A stretch of DNA of 51,614 nt from Acidobacteriota bacterium (GTDB lineage: Bacteria; Acidobacteriota; Blastocatellia; Chloracidobacteriales; Chloracidobacteriaceae): the NCBI GenBank assembly GCA_016208495.1, contig JACQXX010000059.1, positions 1 to 51,614 on the forward strand, given 5' to 3'. Position 1 is the stretch's first letter; every line of letters starts with the position of its first letter. The position numbers and the translations under genes were made by a program. This document shows positions 1 through 8,543 of this stretch, piece by piece. The notes below the pieces were generated by a model that searched no databases, was not told where the DNA came from, and saw only the letters and a list, made by a program, of their open reading frames with translations.

Positions 1-94
1 GTCAGTAGTCAGTAGTCAGTAGTCAGTAGTCAGTAGTCAGTAGTCAGTAGTCAGTAGTCAGTAGTCAGTAGTCAGTAGTCAGTAGTCAGTAGTC
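1..94. repeat. GTCAGTA heptamer tandem array
   Basis: About 13 uninterrupted copies of the 7-bp unit GTCAGTA starting at the window edge, so the array probably extends further left. The unit contains a stop codon when cycled on either strand (TAG on plus, TGA on minus), so it cannot be translated through. The same unit recurs at 8364, 8824, 9990, 11930, 23690 and 51488. Confidence 0.97.
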
Positions 95-229
95 GAGCGT
101 TAGGATTTCGAATCACCTGTCAAATGTATTTTTTCTATTTGAGCCATTTATGAACAATTCTTTTTAAAACTTATGAACCCAACGATCCGGGTTTTATCTA
201 CTGACTACTGACTTATCAACTACTGACTA
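95..229. repeat. Core and inverted array end of an interspersed element (copy 1)
   Basis: Following the GTCAGTA array is an AT-rich core of about 105 bp, then TACTGAC-type units in inverted orientation (about 199-229). The whole stretch matches the reverse complement of 8392-8543 along its length (roughly three quarters identical by eye, with small indels), including the rare interruption TTGATAAG within the array. The last units supply the stop codon of the phosphatase gene at 227-229. Confidence 0.85.
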
Positions 230-736
230 GGAACCAAATGCTTTCAGAAAAGCCTGAAATCGCTCAACCCACTGGACTTGCTCGCGAGTATCGGGAACGG
301 AACAGCCCCGCGCTGATTGAATTAGGGCAAAACTTTCGTCAACCGACTTTCCATCCCGCACCAGAACGCAGGCCGCAATCAACGATGCACGTCCAATCCC
401 GCCACGACAATGGATCACCATCCGCTGCCCGGCGGCCAAACTGGCAGCGAGCTTCTCGACCAGAAGCCGCACCTCACGAACTGAAGCTGGAGTTGAAAAA
501 TCAGGAATCGGAAACGAAATGTACTGTATGCCCTTTTGGATACACAAGCGCTCTTCTTCCCGAAGATCAAGTTCCTTCATTTCGGGTTCAGTTAAGAGTG
601 ACACCAGAATATTGACACCCTCTCGTTTGAGGGCCTCAATTTCGGATTCAAGCCATTCTCCGCCTCGTGGGCGAGGCATCGTTGCAAGCCGTGGAGACAC
701 CTCTCCCAGCCAAAAGAGTCGCATAAATATTTTCAT
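227..736 (-). CDS. Protein tyrosine / dual-specificity phosphatase
   Basis: 169 residues. The cysteine phosphatase signature CX5R is complete as HCRGGIGRA (nucleophile C110, R116), and an upstream IPDF supplies the expected general acid, D79. The size and the single domain suit a small cytoplasmic dual-specificity phosphatase of the cyclin-dependent-kinase-inhibitor-3/PTP-like group that hydrolyses phosphoesters on protein tyrosine or serine/threonine; the substrate cannot be told. It lies 41 bp downstream of the GGDEF-like ORF on the same strand and may be co-transcribed with it. No strong ribosome binding site is visible at the first ATG; a second ATG four codons in is an alternative. The stop codon TAG lies inside an inverted heptamer array, so the natural C terminus may have been trimmed or extended slightly. 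Confidence 0.85.
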   Translation of the reverse strand: MKIFMRLFWLGEVSPRLATMPRPRGGEWLESEIEALKREGVNILVSLLTEPEMKELDLREEERLCIQKGIQYISFPIPDFSTPASVREVRLLVEKLAASLAAGQRMVIHCRGGIGRASLIAACVLVRDGKSVDESFALIQSARGCSVPDTREQVQWVERFQAFLKAFGS

Positions 737-777
737 CTGGAGTGCGGCCCACTTGACGCCGCTTTTTTCGAACGGGG

Positions 778-1971
778 TTAGTCCAAGGGAGAAGGCGAAA
801 TCATCACCCGGTTTCCACCAGCATCCTGAGCCAGTTCAAGTGCCAGATTCACGGCACTCAGCAAGGAATCAAGCGAAGATTTCAAGGGGAAGGAAGTGAC
901 GACGCCAAGGCTGACAGTGAGCCATTCGTCAGATTCATGACCAGGCATTGAAAGCCAGAGGGATTCTGCCTGGGAACGTAGATGTTCAGCAATTTCGGCA
1001 ACTTCGTCTGAAGCTACGCCAGGCAGCACAATGAAAAATTCAGCCGAACCACAGTAACCAATCAATTTTGGCTCCGTCCGACATTCGGTTTCAATCATTT
1101 CAGCCACGGGACTCAGGATAACCCGGCTGAGTTCAGGAGTTACCGGGGTTGCGTGTTTTATAAACGGATCAACCACAAGCTTGATCAACGAGATCTCACG
1201 CTGAGCAAAGCGGTTGTTCCAGTGGGCCAGGAGTGTTTTATTCAACTCCTGGGCCGTCATCAGGTCGGCAACCTTACCAGCCAATGTTTCCTGAATCTCC
1301 GCCGGGGTTAGCCCTCCGGATTCTGATTCGTCAAACGAGACTGCCCAGACTGGCTGGGGTTCAGGGGTGGGACTGGTTTCCTGCAATGGACTGATTGGAT
1401 GAGAAGGTTCCCAATTCATGGATGGGAAAGGGGTTGTAGCTTTCATTTCAGATGAAATAGCTGGCCGTAGCGCGCCAATATTCACCTCACTGGTTCTGTC
1501 TAATGTTCCCGTTGCAACGGACTCAGACGATGGAGCAATTTCTTCTTCCCATTGTGAAGATTGCGATGCCGTGGTCAGTGGGGCAGTTATTGCCCGAACT
1601 GCCTCCGAAATATCTCCTTCTTCAGTCTGAATTCGGTGGACATATTCGCCATACACTCCTTCAGCAGGCACAATTGGTTTGAGTTTGGCAGTTTTACCAC
1701 GTCGGAGAATTGACTCAATTGCCGATAATCCCTCTTCAAGCGGAGCTTCAACTGGTTGTTGTACCGGCTCGATTTTGAGTGTATGCGAAAACCGAGGAAA
1801 CTCAGGAATAGGGGATGGAGGCTGGGGGATAGGGGATAGAGGATAGAGGCTGGGGGCTGGTTCGACCGCTTCAAAATCGGGTTCCGGGTTCCGGGTTCCG
1901 GGTTCCGGGTTCCGGGTTCCGGGTTCCACAGCCTCACTTTCCAATGTTGGAGTCACTTCCAGCTCTGGCAC
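778..1971 (-). CDS. Degenerate GGDEF-domain ORF, probably the frameshifted 3' part of the TPR gene
   Basis: 397 residues as an ORF. The first 60 or so residues are low-complexity, with NPEPGTR peptide repeats encoded by a GGGTTCC array, followed by a disordered acidic linker. From about residue 240 there is a GGDEF-like fold: GSAEF (308-312) stands where GGDEF would be, followed by a TVSLGVV strand and a closing AQDAGGNRV motif typical of the family. Loss of the GG(D/E)EF signature argues against diguanylate cyclase activity, so a regulatory or c-di-GMP/GTP sensing role is inferred. The acidic/proline-rich reading continues smoothly upstream of its first ATG in the same frame (IKEPEPERLEFDID), joining the TPR protein's tail near 1990-2040. 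I therefore think one gene has been split by a frameshift (natural or sequencing error). Confidence 0.7.
   Translation of the reverse strand: MPELEVTPTLESEAVEPGTRNPEPGTRNPEPDFEAVEPAPSLYPLSPIPQPPSPIPEFPRFSHTLKIEPVQQPVEAPLEEGLSAIESILRRGKTAKLKPIVPAEGVYGEYVHRIQTEEGDISEAVRAITAPLTTASQSSQWEEEIAPSSESVATGTLDRTSEVNIGALRPAISSEMKATTPFPSMNWEPSHPISPLQETSPTPEPQPVWAVSFDESESGGLTPAEIQETLAGKVADLMTAQELNKTLLAHWNNRFAQREISLIKLVVDPFIKHATPVTPELSRVILSPVAEMIETECRTEPKLIGYCGSAEFFIVLPGVASDEVAEIAEHLRSQAESLWLSMPGHESDEWLTVSLGVVTSFPLKSSLDSLLSAVNLALELAQDAGGNRVMISPSPLD
1879..1927. repeat. GGGTTCC array inside coding sequence
   Basis: Exactly seven copies of GGGTTCC within the GGDEF-like ORF. On the minus strand the array reads as GTRNPEP repeats. 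This unit has no stop codon in any of the six frames. Confidence 0.95.
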
Positions 1972-4900
1972 TGAATCAATATCAAATTCCAGCCGTTCTG
2001 GTTCAGGCTCTTTGATTGCCTGGGTTTGGAGTTTTCAACCTCAGGTTCTTCAGGTTCTGATTCGAACTGAGTTTCTTCTTGAGAAAGTTTAGTTTCCGCA
2101 ACCAGTTCATCTATCAGGGGTTCAAGTGAAGAAACAGACAAATCATCAGGCTCAACCGCTAACTCGATTTCCGTGTCCAGAACTTCTCCAAATTGATTTT
2201 CAAGCACAGCCGCAAGTTCGATTTCCCTGGAAATCAGGTTGTCATCTGGTTCGGAAGCTTCTTCTTGAATTAACTCATACTGAAGTGCCTGTGATTCAAC
2301 ATCTTTCAATTCCAATGAATAATCAGTCTCTGGTTCCTGGAGTAGATCTTCATCTATCAGGTCAGCCACCAGGGGTTCGAGCGAAGGCGCCGCCAAATCA
2401 TCAGCTTCATGAACTGGCTCAATTTCGGTGTCCAACACTTCTCCAAACTGATTTTCGATCAGGCTGCTGGCTTCAAATTCCCTGGAAATCAGATCTTCAT
2501 TCAATTGGCCAGAATCTTCCTGATGCATCAACTCATACTGAAGCGCCTGTGATTCAACGTCTTCGGATACTGGCTCAATCACATCGGCAGTCACAGGTTC
2601 AGCGTCTTCCTCAACTAAAGTTGGAATTTCCAACTCATCCGTCAGTTCTGCAATTCCTGAGCCCTGGATTTCAAAGGTGGTCACTTCCCCAACCACGGCA
2701 AAGTCGTACCCGTCGTCTGACACAGACTCACTCACCTCGATTGCTTCTGCAATCGCGGATTCAACTGTCGCCTCACCTAAAGTTGGAGGTTCCGGCTCAA
2801 TCTCAACTTCCACAGACTCTAAACCCGGAACCCTGAACCCTGAACCCTGACTTTCAAATGTGGTCACTTCCCCAACCACAGCAAAGCCAGCATCTTCCAA
2901 AGCAGGCGCTTCTGTTTCAGGGACTTCCTCAAATTGGGCTGACACAATTTCTCCAGTTGGACCTGGAGGTTCCGGCTCAACCTCAGCTTCCACAAACCCG
3001 GAACCCGGAACCCGGAACCCGGAACCCGGACTTTCAAATCCTGAAACCGGCGTTTCAAAGCCTAAACCCGGATTTACCAGCGGTCCGGTAAATAATTCTC
3101 CGCCGGAAGCAGAAATGGCAAATAACCTGGCGGTTGAGAATTTACGAACTGGTTCTTCATCCAAAGGAGTTTCAGGTTCCGGAAGTGTATCTTCAACAAC
3201 AGGTTCCGCCACCCCTGAACCCTGAACCCTGAACCCTGAACCCTGGCTTTCAAACCCTGAACCCTGGCTTTCAAACCCTGAACCCTGGTTGGTCTCCCAG
3301 GGTGGAGGTTCGGTCACGGCTGCTTCGGAAATCGCGGGAATTTCCGACATTTCTGGAATGGCTGGGGATTCAGCCTGCTGGTACATCTGATAGGCTTGGG
3401 CCAGAAAATCCTGGGCGTATCGTTGGGCTTCAAGTGAATCCCACGACTCAAAAGCAGGTTCTGGAATTACCGCTGGCGATTCTGGTAATTCCGCTACCTC
3501 TGGGGTCGAAGAAGTCAGTTGTGGCTCTGGAGTGCGCGGAATTTCAAAAACCATGGCATTTGAGGAAGGCTCTGGTTGAATTTTCGCCGTCTGACTGGAT
3601 GGTTTGGCACTCACAGGCTCCATTGTGCCGGGAACTTCAAAGAACGTCGTGGTAGTTGAATCAACAATTTTGGCGCCGCCCTGTGAAAACTCGACGGGTG
3701 ACTGCAGAAAATCCGTCACATTGAGTTCGATCACATCATCGTCCGCCGGAGGTGAAACCATCTCCACGGTTTCCTCCATTGCGGAATCAGTTGACAGCAT
3801 TTCCCCGCTTTCAAGCGACCTGAGGAAGGAAACGTCAAACCGGCCAGTCAACAGTTTGGTTTGGACGACCGGATTGAGATAGGGATTGAGGAAATAGGCT
3901 TCCTGACGGATTTCTTCAGCCGCTGCATAATTTTCACGAGTTTCGTACAGTCGGGCAATTTCCAGGCATTCAAGCGCCGCTTTTTCCGCCAAACCACTTT
4001 CAACATATCGCTGTTTTAACTGCTGGCGGGCTTCGATGAAATCTGGCTGCTGGGCAACCAGGTCTTCAATCAATTTGATGCGGGCCTGTGCCAGTTCTGG
4101 ATTTTTCGCCAGCATCTCTTCAAGCAGCTCGGTGCTGTAATCAGCCGATGATTCAACCTTTTCAGTCAGATCAACATCGTCATCAAGCTCAACCGTTTGA
4201 AGGGTATCGGAGGAAAGTTCCCCAGTAACGGGCCCGATTTGGGCCAGTTGAATCCGGTAGGTTTTCTTCCCTGGCGTCAGCCCGATGAGCCGTTCAAGTG
4301 CCATTCGGGCCTGCTTGTTCAATCCATGTTCCAAGGCAACTTCAACCACGGTATTGAGCGTGGTGGTCAGGTTCCGTTTTTCACCAACCCGCTCGTAAAT
4401 ATCAGCCAATGTCGTGAGCGCCATCAGGTTGCGTGGATCCTGGCTGACAATATTTTTCAAAATCGCCGTGGCGCGTTTTTTGTGGCGCCGGGCAACGATG
4501 AGATCCAGGCACTTGCCGATGAGCACCACCGCCCGGTTGTATTCGCCGCTGTTGACATAACCGCGGGCAACTTCAAGCAGGTATTCATACCGTTGCGGGT
4601 CCAGATCAAGCAGCCGAAGAAAGGCTTCTTCAGCTTCCGGATACATCCGGGCCTGAAGGCAGGTCCGTCCCAGCAACACGATCAAATCAACGTCATTGGG
4701 TGTGTTTTCAAGCAACTCCTGGAGCATGGCAACCGCCCCCTGGCGATCACCGTGTTGCAGGGAAAAATCGGTCAGTGCTCTGAGTGCAGGTTTGGAACCG
4801 GGTTTGACGACCAGTGCTTTTTGAAATGCCTGTAACCCTTCGGCCAACTGGGCCTTATGGTAAAACTCACGTCCCACCGTCACATAGATGTCGTGGGCTT

Positions 4901-5405
4901 CGTCAATCGAATCAATGCCAAAGAGCGCTTCGGCCAGTTCCATTTTTAAATATGGGTTGTCGGGATTGAGTTTGACCGCTTCGCGGAGCACTTTCACCGC
5001 GTTGACGTAATGTCCGCCGTGTTTACAGGCGTGAGAGGCGTTGACATAAATCTGGAGTGCATCCGAGGTCAGGCCCTGTTTGTTGAGCAGGTCAGCCAAT
5101 ACCAGAGCGACGCTATAATCAGTCGGATCAAGACGGTTGGCCTTGCGATAGAGCGCGGTGGATTGAGGAAGGTTTCCTTTTTTCCGATAGTAATCAGCCA
5201 CCTTCAGATATTTGGCTGCCGCATCCTTGTTGCGTTTCACCTGGGCATAAAGACCAGCCAGTGTGACACACACACTCAGGTCAGCGGGATCGGCTTCCAG
5301 AATTCGTTCATATTCCTTGATGGCTGCTTCGATTTTTCCCTGCTGGGTGTATTTCTCAGCCGCTTTGAGTGACTTTTCCTTATTGAAAGAAAAGAACAAA
5401 GACAT
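1953..5405 (-). CDS. TPR-repeat protein with long acidic repetitive tail
   Basis: About 1150 residues from the ATG at 5405, chosen because a GAGGAG ribosome binding site precedes it; the longer reading to 5579 only translates an octamer array. Residues 1 to about 500 are tetratricopeptide repeats (units such as AAIKEYERILEADP and AVKVLREAVKLNPDNP), a scaffold for protein-protein contacts. The remainder is acidic, proline-rich and probably disordered. The tail holds two tandem copies of an 80-90 residue segment (each starting DVESQALQYEL and containing ENQFGEVLDTEIE) and [14 protein letters not shown] peptides encoded by heptamer arrays. The last dozen residues (after about 2030) look out of frame, and the correct continuation is in the downstream GGDEF-like ORF. 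Intact, the fusion would be a TPR-linker-GGDEF protein of roughly 1550 residues. Lies downstream of the VIT/VWA gene on the same strand. Confidence 0.85.
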   Translation of the reverse strand: MSLFFSFNKEKSLKAAEKYTQQGKIEAAIKEYERILEADPADLSVCVTLAGLYAQVKRNKDAAAKYLKVADYYRKKGNLPQSTALYRKANRLDPTDYSVALVLADLLNKQGLTSDALQIYVNASHACKHGGHYVNAVKVLREAVKLNPDNPYLKMELAEALFGIDSIDEAHDIYVTVGREFYHKAQLAEGLQAFQKALVVKPGSKPALRALTDFSLQHGDRQGAVAMLQELLENTPNDVDLIVLLGRTCLQARMYPEAEEAFLRLLDLDPQRYEYLLEVARGYVNSGEYNRAVVLIGKCLDLIVARRHKKRATAILKNIVSQDPRNLMALTTLADIYERVGEKRNLTTTLNTVVEVALEHGLNKQARMALERLIGLTPGKKTYRIQLAQIGPVTGELSSDTLQTVELDDDVDLTEKVESSADYSTELLEEMLAKNPELAQARIKLIEDLVAQQPDFIEARQQLKQRYVESGLAEKAALECLEIARLYETRENYAAAEEIRQEAYFLNPYLNPVVQTKLLTGRFDVSFLRSLESGEMLSTDSAMEETVEMVSPPADDDVIELNVTDFLQSPVEFSQGGAKIVDSTTTTFFEVPGTMEPVSAKPSSQTAKIQPEPSSNAMVFEIPRTPEPQLTSSTPEVAELPESPAVIPEPAFESWDSLEAQRYAQDFLAQAYQMYQQAESPAIPEMSEIPAISEAAVTEPPPWETNQGSGFESQGSGFESQGSGFRVQGSGVAEPVVEDTLPEPETPLDEEPVRKFSTARLFAISASGGELFTGPLVNPGLGFETPVSGFESPGSGFRVPGSGFVEAEVEPEPPGPTGEIVSAQFEEVPETEAPALEDAGFAVVGEVTTFESQGSGFRVPGLESVEVEIEPEPPTLGEATVESAIAEAIEVSESVSDDGYDFAVVGEVTTFEIQGSGIAELTDELEIPTLVEEDAEPVTADVIEPVSEDVESQALQYELMHQEDSGQLNEDLISREFEASSLIENQFGEVLDTEIEPVHEADDLAAPSLEPLVADLIDEDLLQEPETDYSLELKDVESQALQYELIQEEASEPDDNLISREIELAAVLENQFGEVLDTEIELAVEPDDLSVSSLEPLIDELVAETKLSQEETQFESEPEEPEVENSKPRQSKSLNQNGWNLILIQCQSWK
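2824..3030. repeat. GGGTTCA and GGGTTCC short arrays in the TPR gene tail
   Basis: Two short arrays, about 2824-2850 and 2995-3030, read on the minus strand as GSGFRV(Q/P). They separate duplicated acidic segments (each carrying FAVVGEVTTFE or EVEPEPP), so the tail seems to have grown by duplication around the arrays. Confidence 0.85.
3212..3289. repeat. GGGTTCA array in the TPR gene tail
   Basis: Minus-strand GGGTTCA units interrupted twice by a short TTTGAAAGCC spacer. They encode FESQGSG and FRVQGSG peptides. The orientation is the one that is free of stop codons. Confidence 0.93.
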
Positions 5406-5427
5406 AGCTGTGCTCCTCGGATCTGAA

Positions 5428-5610
5428 GATGACAAGGTGACCTTTTGACAGGATGACAAGGTGACCTTTTGACAAGGTGACTTTTTGACAGGATGACAAG
5501 GTGACCTTTTGACAGGATGACAAGGTGACCTTTTGACAAGGTGACAAGGTGACCTTTTGACAGGGTGACTTTTTGACAAAGTGACCTTTTGATAGGTGAC
5601 TTTTTGACAA
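5428..5610. repeat. TGACAAGG-type octamer array
   Basis: Tandem units of TGACAAGG and the longer variant TGACAAGGTGACCTTT, directly upstream of the TPR gene start. Reading CCTTGTCA on the minus strand is open, which creates a spurious 58-residue extension rich in SPCH and VKRSPC. It forms an inverted pair with the array at 5632. Confidence 0.95.
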
Positions 5611-5631
5611 GATACTCAGGAAATGGAGGTT

Positions 5632-5805
5632 TTGTCACCCTGTCACTTTGTCCCCCTGTCACCCTGTCACCTTGTCACCTTGTCACCTTGTCACTTTGTC
5701 CCCCTGTCACCTTGTCACCCTGTCACCCTGTCACTTTGTCACCTTGTCACCTTGTCACCTTGTCACCTTGTCACCTTGTCACCCTGTCCCCCTGTCACTT
5801 TGTCA
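5632..5805. repeat. CCTTGTCA octamer array, inverted relative to the previous one
   Basis: About 21 units of CCTTGTCA with CCCTGTCA, CTTTGTCA and CCCTGTCC variants, ending just before the stop codon of the VIT/VWA gene. Together with 5428-5610 it fills the whole 5406-5809 gap as a large inverted repeat around a core of about 20 bp. The same unit recurs at 25208-25380. Confidence 0.95.
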
Positions 5806-5809
5806 GAAA

Positions 5810-8221
5810 TTAGCCGCCAATAACTTCAAGAGTGACCTCAGAGCCAACCACGTTATGGGCAAAGTCTTCAGCGGTCACGATGATGGTATAGAGCCCGGAA
5901 GGTACTCCCTCAGGAATGTGAATCACCCCAATGTTGGTCTTGCGTTTTGGATCCCAAATGACTCTGACGGGAAGGGTTCCAGCCAGTCGGGCTGAGATTC
6001 GGCGGGTATCCTGATCGGCAGCCACCCGGATTTCGATTGAGTCGCCCGCCTGAGCCAGCGTTTTGGCCAGTTCGGGCTTGAGTTGCGGAGGCCGGCTGTC
6101 AATCACAAACCGTTTTTCTTCCTGAAAAACATTCCCTTTGTCATCGGTCAAAATCAACCGACAGGCGTAACTCCCATCCTGCATTTCTTTCGGCGCTAAA
6201 AATCGGGTTTCCCAGATATCTTCAGAGGTAAGGTAGGTCAGCGTTTTGGTCAAGCCAAAGGGGAACACTGCCACCACCGACTTGATTGAAGCATCAGTTC
6301 GAACCCTGAGTATCGGGTCACCCGGTTTGATGACGCGCGGTCTGAGCAATGACCGTGGAGCAGCCAGAAAGGCGGTGTAGGGAGTGACAAACTTGTATTT
6401 TTTGGAAAGGGCGATGATTTCGGCAATCAGGGCTTCGTCTTCGCCATTGAGCGCAATCAACCGGAGCAGGGCGTCTACGCGTTGGCGTGCCCACATTCGT
6501 GGCAGGTGACTGTGGGTGTTATCCAGTTCCGGCAAAGCAGCACTGGCGGCGAGCTTGATCGGGCGGCCATGCTGATCGCCAGCCAGTGAAAACGTGATGG
6601 ATTGCGCCGGACGACGATAGCGTCCGACAAATGAAAACCGTGACCCGTCGTAACTGGTGGTGTCCACATCGGGATAGACCGAATAGACATTGGCCCCGTC
6701 ACTGGTGGTCAGGGCCAGCGCTTCAATCGGCTTTTGGCCAACCTTGGCAAAAAAGGCCGTCAATCGGAATTCCAGTTCGTCGGTTTCGCGTCCCCAGTCA
6801 AAATAGCCACGGCTTGTCCGCGCCAGTTCTTTCAAGAATTGCTGATTGGTGTCAGAACCAATTCCAAAAGCATACACGCGGGCAATCCGTTTGGTGCCGC
6901 TTCCGTTGGCCGTGGAGAAATCCTGAACCATCCGACGTGAGACCGTGGTGGTCAGCGTTGGGTTCCCGTCGGTAATCAAAATCAAATCGCGCTCGTCACC
7001 GGGCAACTGTTTGGCCAGTTCCAATCCCTTTTTGAGCGCACCAACAAAATCCGTTCCACCTGACAAATAGCTTTGCTTGATAAAAGTGAGCGCCCGCTCG
7101 ATGTTTTCAGGTGTCGCCGTCAGCGGTGTAGTTGAGAACGCCTGCACGTCGTCATTAAAGAGCAGCACGTTAAAACTATCCTGGGCAGCCAGTGTCCGTA
7201 AAAACAGCTCGGTGGCTTGAAACGCCCGGTCCAGTTTCTCCCACTGCATCGAGAGCGACGTGTCAAGCAAGATCACGACTGAGCGTTTTTCAGTGGTGGC
7301 TTTGATGAATTCACCCGGTTTGGCGCCACGTTCATTAAACACCGCTGCAATTTCAAAATACCCGTCGTTGTCCGGTTTGGTCCGGTTTGGGTCACGCAAT
7401 TCCAGCGGCGAGATGATTTCCGGAGCGCGATAAGTCAGCAGGCTCAATTCGGTTTTGGTATTTTGCAGTGTGTAGTCAAAGGCAAAATCCTGACCAAACG
7501 AAACATTCGTGCCAGTAAAAGCCCCCACAATGTGGTCAGGTTGCTGAACCGAAAAGGCCAGTGGGTACTGGGTACTTCGCACATTGAGTTGGGACATCGG
7601 AATCCGACTCATCACATCTAGCGACAGGCTGAAAATCCCCGCCATTTGCTGGCCATATTCCGAGGGTTTGAGCGGTAGCGAGAAAAATGTCTGACCGCCT
7701 TCGACCGGCAGAAGCTGGGTATATTCCATTTCGACTCGTTTGGTTCCATAAGCCGGAATCGGCGTCAGCCGTACGGTAAAGGCGGTGCTGCCGCCTTCTT
7801 CGTCTTCCTGTGTGACCAGGCCGGGGTCAATATACTGGGCTTTGAGTTCTTCATAGATCTCAGTTGCCCGTTTGACTTCCAGAATCACGCCAGGAATGCG
7901 AATATCTCCGTCCCATACCGCGAAATCCGAAATCGCCCCCGTGGTTGGCAACTGAAAAATGTATTTGGATTCAAGGACTTGACTGGTGTGGTTGGCATAG
8001 ATCTGGACGATCTTGACCCGCACATACTGATGGTCAATCCGAATATCGGTTGACATCTCAGCCAGTGAAAGCTGTTTTACATCTGGGGTTGAGGAATTTC
8101 CTGGGATGACCACTCCGGCCTGGGCGAAAACTGATTGGGAACAGCCGAGTACGCCGATCACAACCAGCACCACCGACCACACCGCTCTTCGAAAAGTCAC
8201 AGCAAATGAACTACAAAACAT
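5810..8221 (-). CDS. VIT and von Willebrand A domain exported protein
   Basis: 803 residues. The N terminus is an export signal (hydrophobic segment, then VFAQA; a VLGC at the end of the hydrophobic stretch also leaves a lipoprotein possible). A VIT (vault protein inter-alpha-trypsin) domain follows at about 45-170, then a VWA domain from about 313 with a complete metal-ion-dependent adhesion site: DTSLS (320-324), the GGTDF threonine and ITDG. The C-terminal 300 residues contain beta-rich segments ending in an Ig-like domain. This is the architecture of marine-proteobacterial sortase-target and inter-alpha-trypsin-inhibitor heavy-chain-like proteins, although no sortase motif is seen. A role in surface or periplasmic adhesion or complex assembly is inferred. 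It heads the minus-strand group with the TPR gene, but the inverted octamer arrays lie between them. Confidence 0.9.
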   Translation of the reverse strand: MFCSSFAVTFRRAVWSVVLVVIGVLGCSQSVFAQAGVVIPGNSSTPDVKQLSLAEMSTDIRIDHQYVRVKIVQIYANHTSQVLESKYIFQLPTTGAISDFAVWDGDIRIPGVILEVKRATEIYEELKAQYIDPGLVTQEDEEGGSTAFTVRLTPIPAYGTKRVEMEYTQLLPVEGGQTFFSLPLKPSEYGQQMAGIFSLSLDVMSRIPMSQLNVRSTQYPLAFSVQQPDHIVGAFTGTNVSFGQDFAFDYTLQNTKTELSLLTYRAPEIISPLELRDPNRTKPDNDGYFEIAAVFNERGAKPGEFIKATTEKRSVVILLDTSLSMQWEKLDRAFQATELFLRTLAAQDSFNVLLFNDDVQAFSTTPLTATPENIERALTFIKQSYLSGGTDFVGALKKGLELAKQLPGDERDLILITDGNPTLTTTVSRRMVQDFSTANGSGTKRIARVYAFGIGSDTNQQFLKELARTSRGYFDWGRETDELEFRLTAFFAKVGQKPIEALALTTSDGANVYSVYPDVDTTSYDGSRFSFVGRYRRPAQSITFSLAGDQHGRPIKLAASAALPELDNTHSHLPRMWARQRVDALLRLIALNGEDEALIAEIIALSKKYKFVTPYTAFLAAPRSLLRPRVIKPGDPILRVRTDASIKSVVAVFPFGLTKTLTYLTSEDIWETRFLAPKEMQDGSYACRLILTDDKGNVFQEEKRFVIDSRPPQLKPELAKTLAQAGDSIEIRVAADQDTRRISARLAGTLPVRVIWDPKRKTNIGVIHIPEGVPSGLYTIIVTAEDFAHNVVGSEVTLEVIGG

Positions 8222-8363
8222 AATGTGTCCTGGGTTCCTGACTGTCTTGTGCTGATGAGTTCTGTATTTGAAGGTGAATAAACTGGAAAAAAATTACAAG
8301 AAACTGACGTGTTGGCCTGCACAGATTACCACTGATGGGGAAAATAGCGAAGTAGCAATTCAA

Positions 8364-8543
8364 GTCAGTAGTCAGTAGTCAGTAGTCAGTAGTTGATAAG
8401 TCAGTAGTCAGTAGACAAAACCCAGATCGTTGAATTCGTCGAATTCTTGAAAAGAATTGTTCCTAAATGATTCAAATAGAACAAAATACACTTGACACGA
8501 ATTCCAAAATCCCAAAATCCCAACACTCGACTACTGACTACTG
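8364..8543. repeat. Interspersed element copy 2, inverted relative to 1-229
   Basis: GTCAGTA units, the TTGATAAG interruption, a core of about 110 bp, then inverted CTACTGA units. Its reverse complement aligns with 80-209. The gap 8222-8855 holds this element and the MITE-like unit that follows; I see no gene in it. Confidence 0.88.

Noticed and set aside
1-94. CRISPR array
   Set aside because: The repeats are directly contiguous 7-bp units with no spacers, and no cas genes are present.
5589-5995. Plus-strand ORFs rich in SPCHLVTL repeats
   Set aside because: They are translations of the octamer array and antisense to the VIT gene end; no start-site support or family match.
1-8543. Classical composite transposon
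   Set aside because: No transposase in the flanking elements, and the elements are also diverged; retained only as a weak hypothesis.
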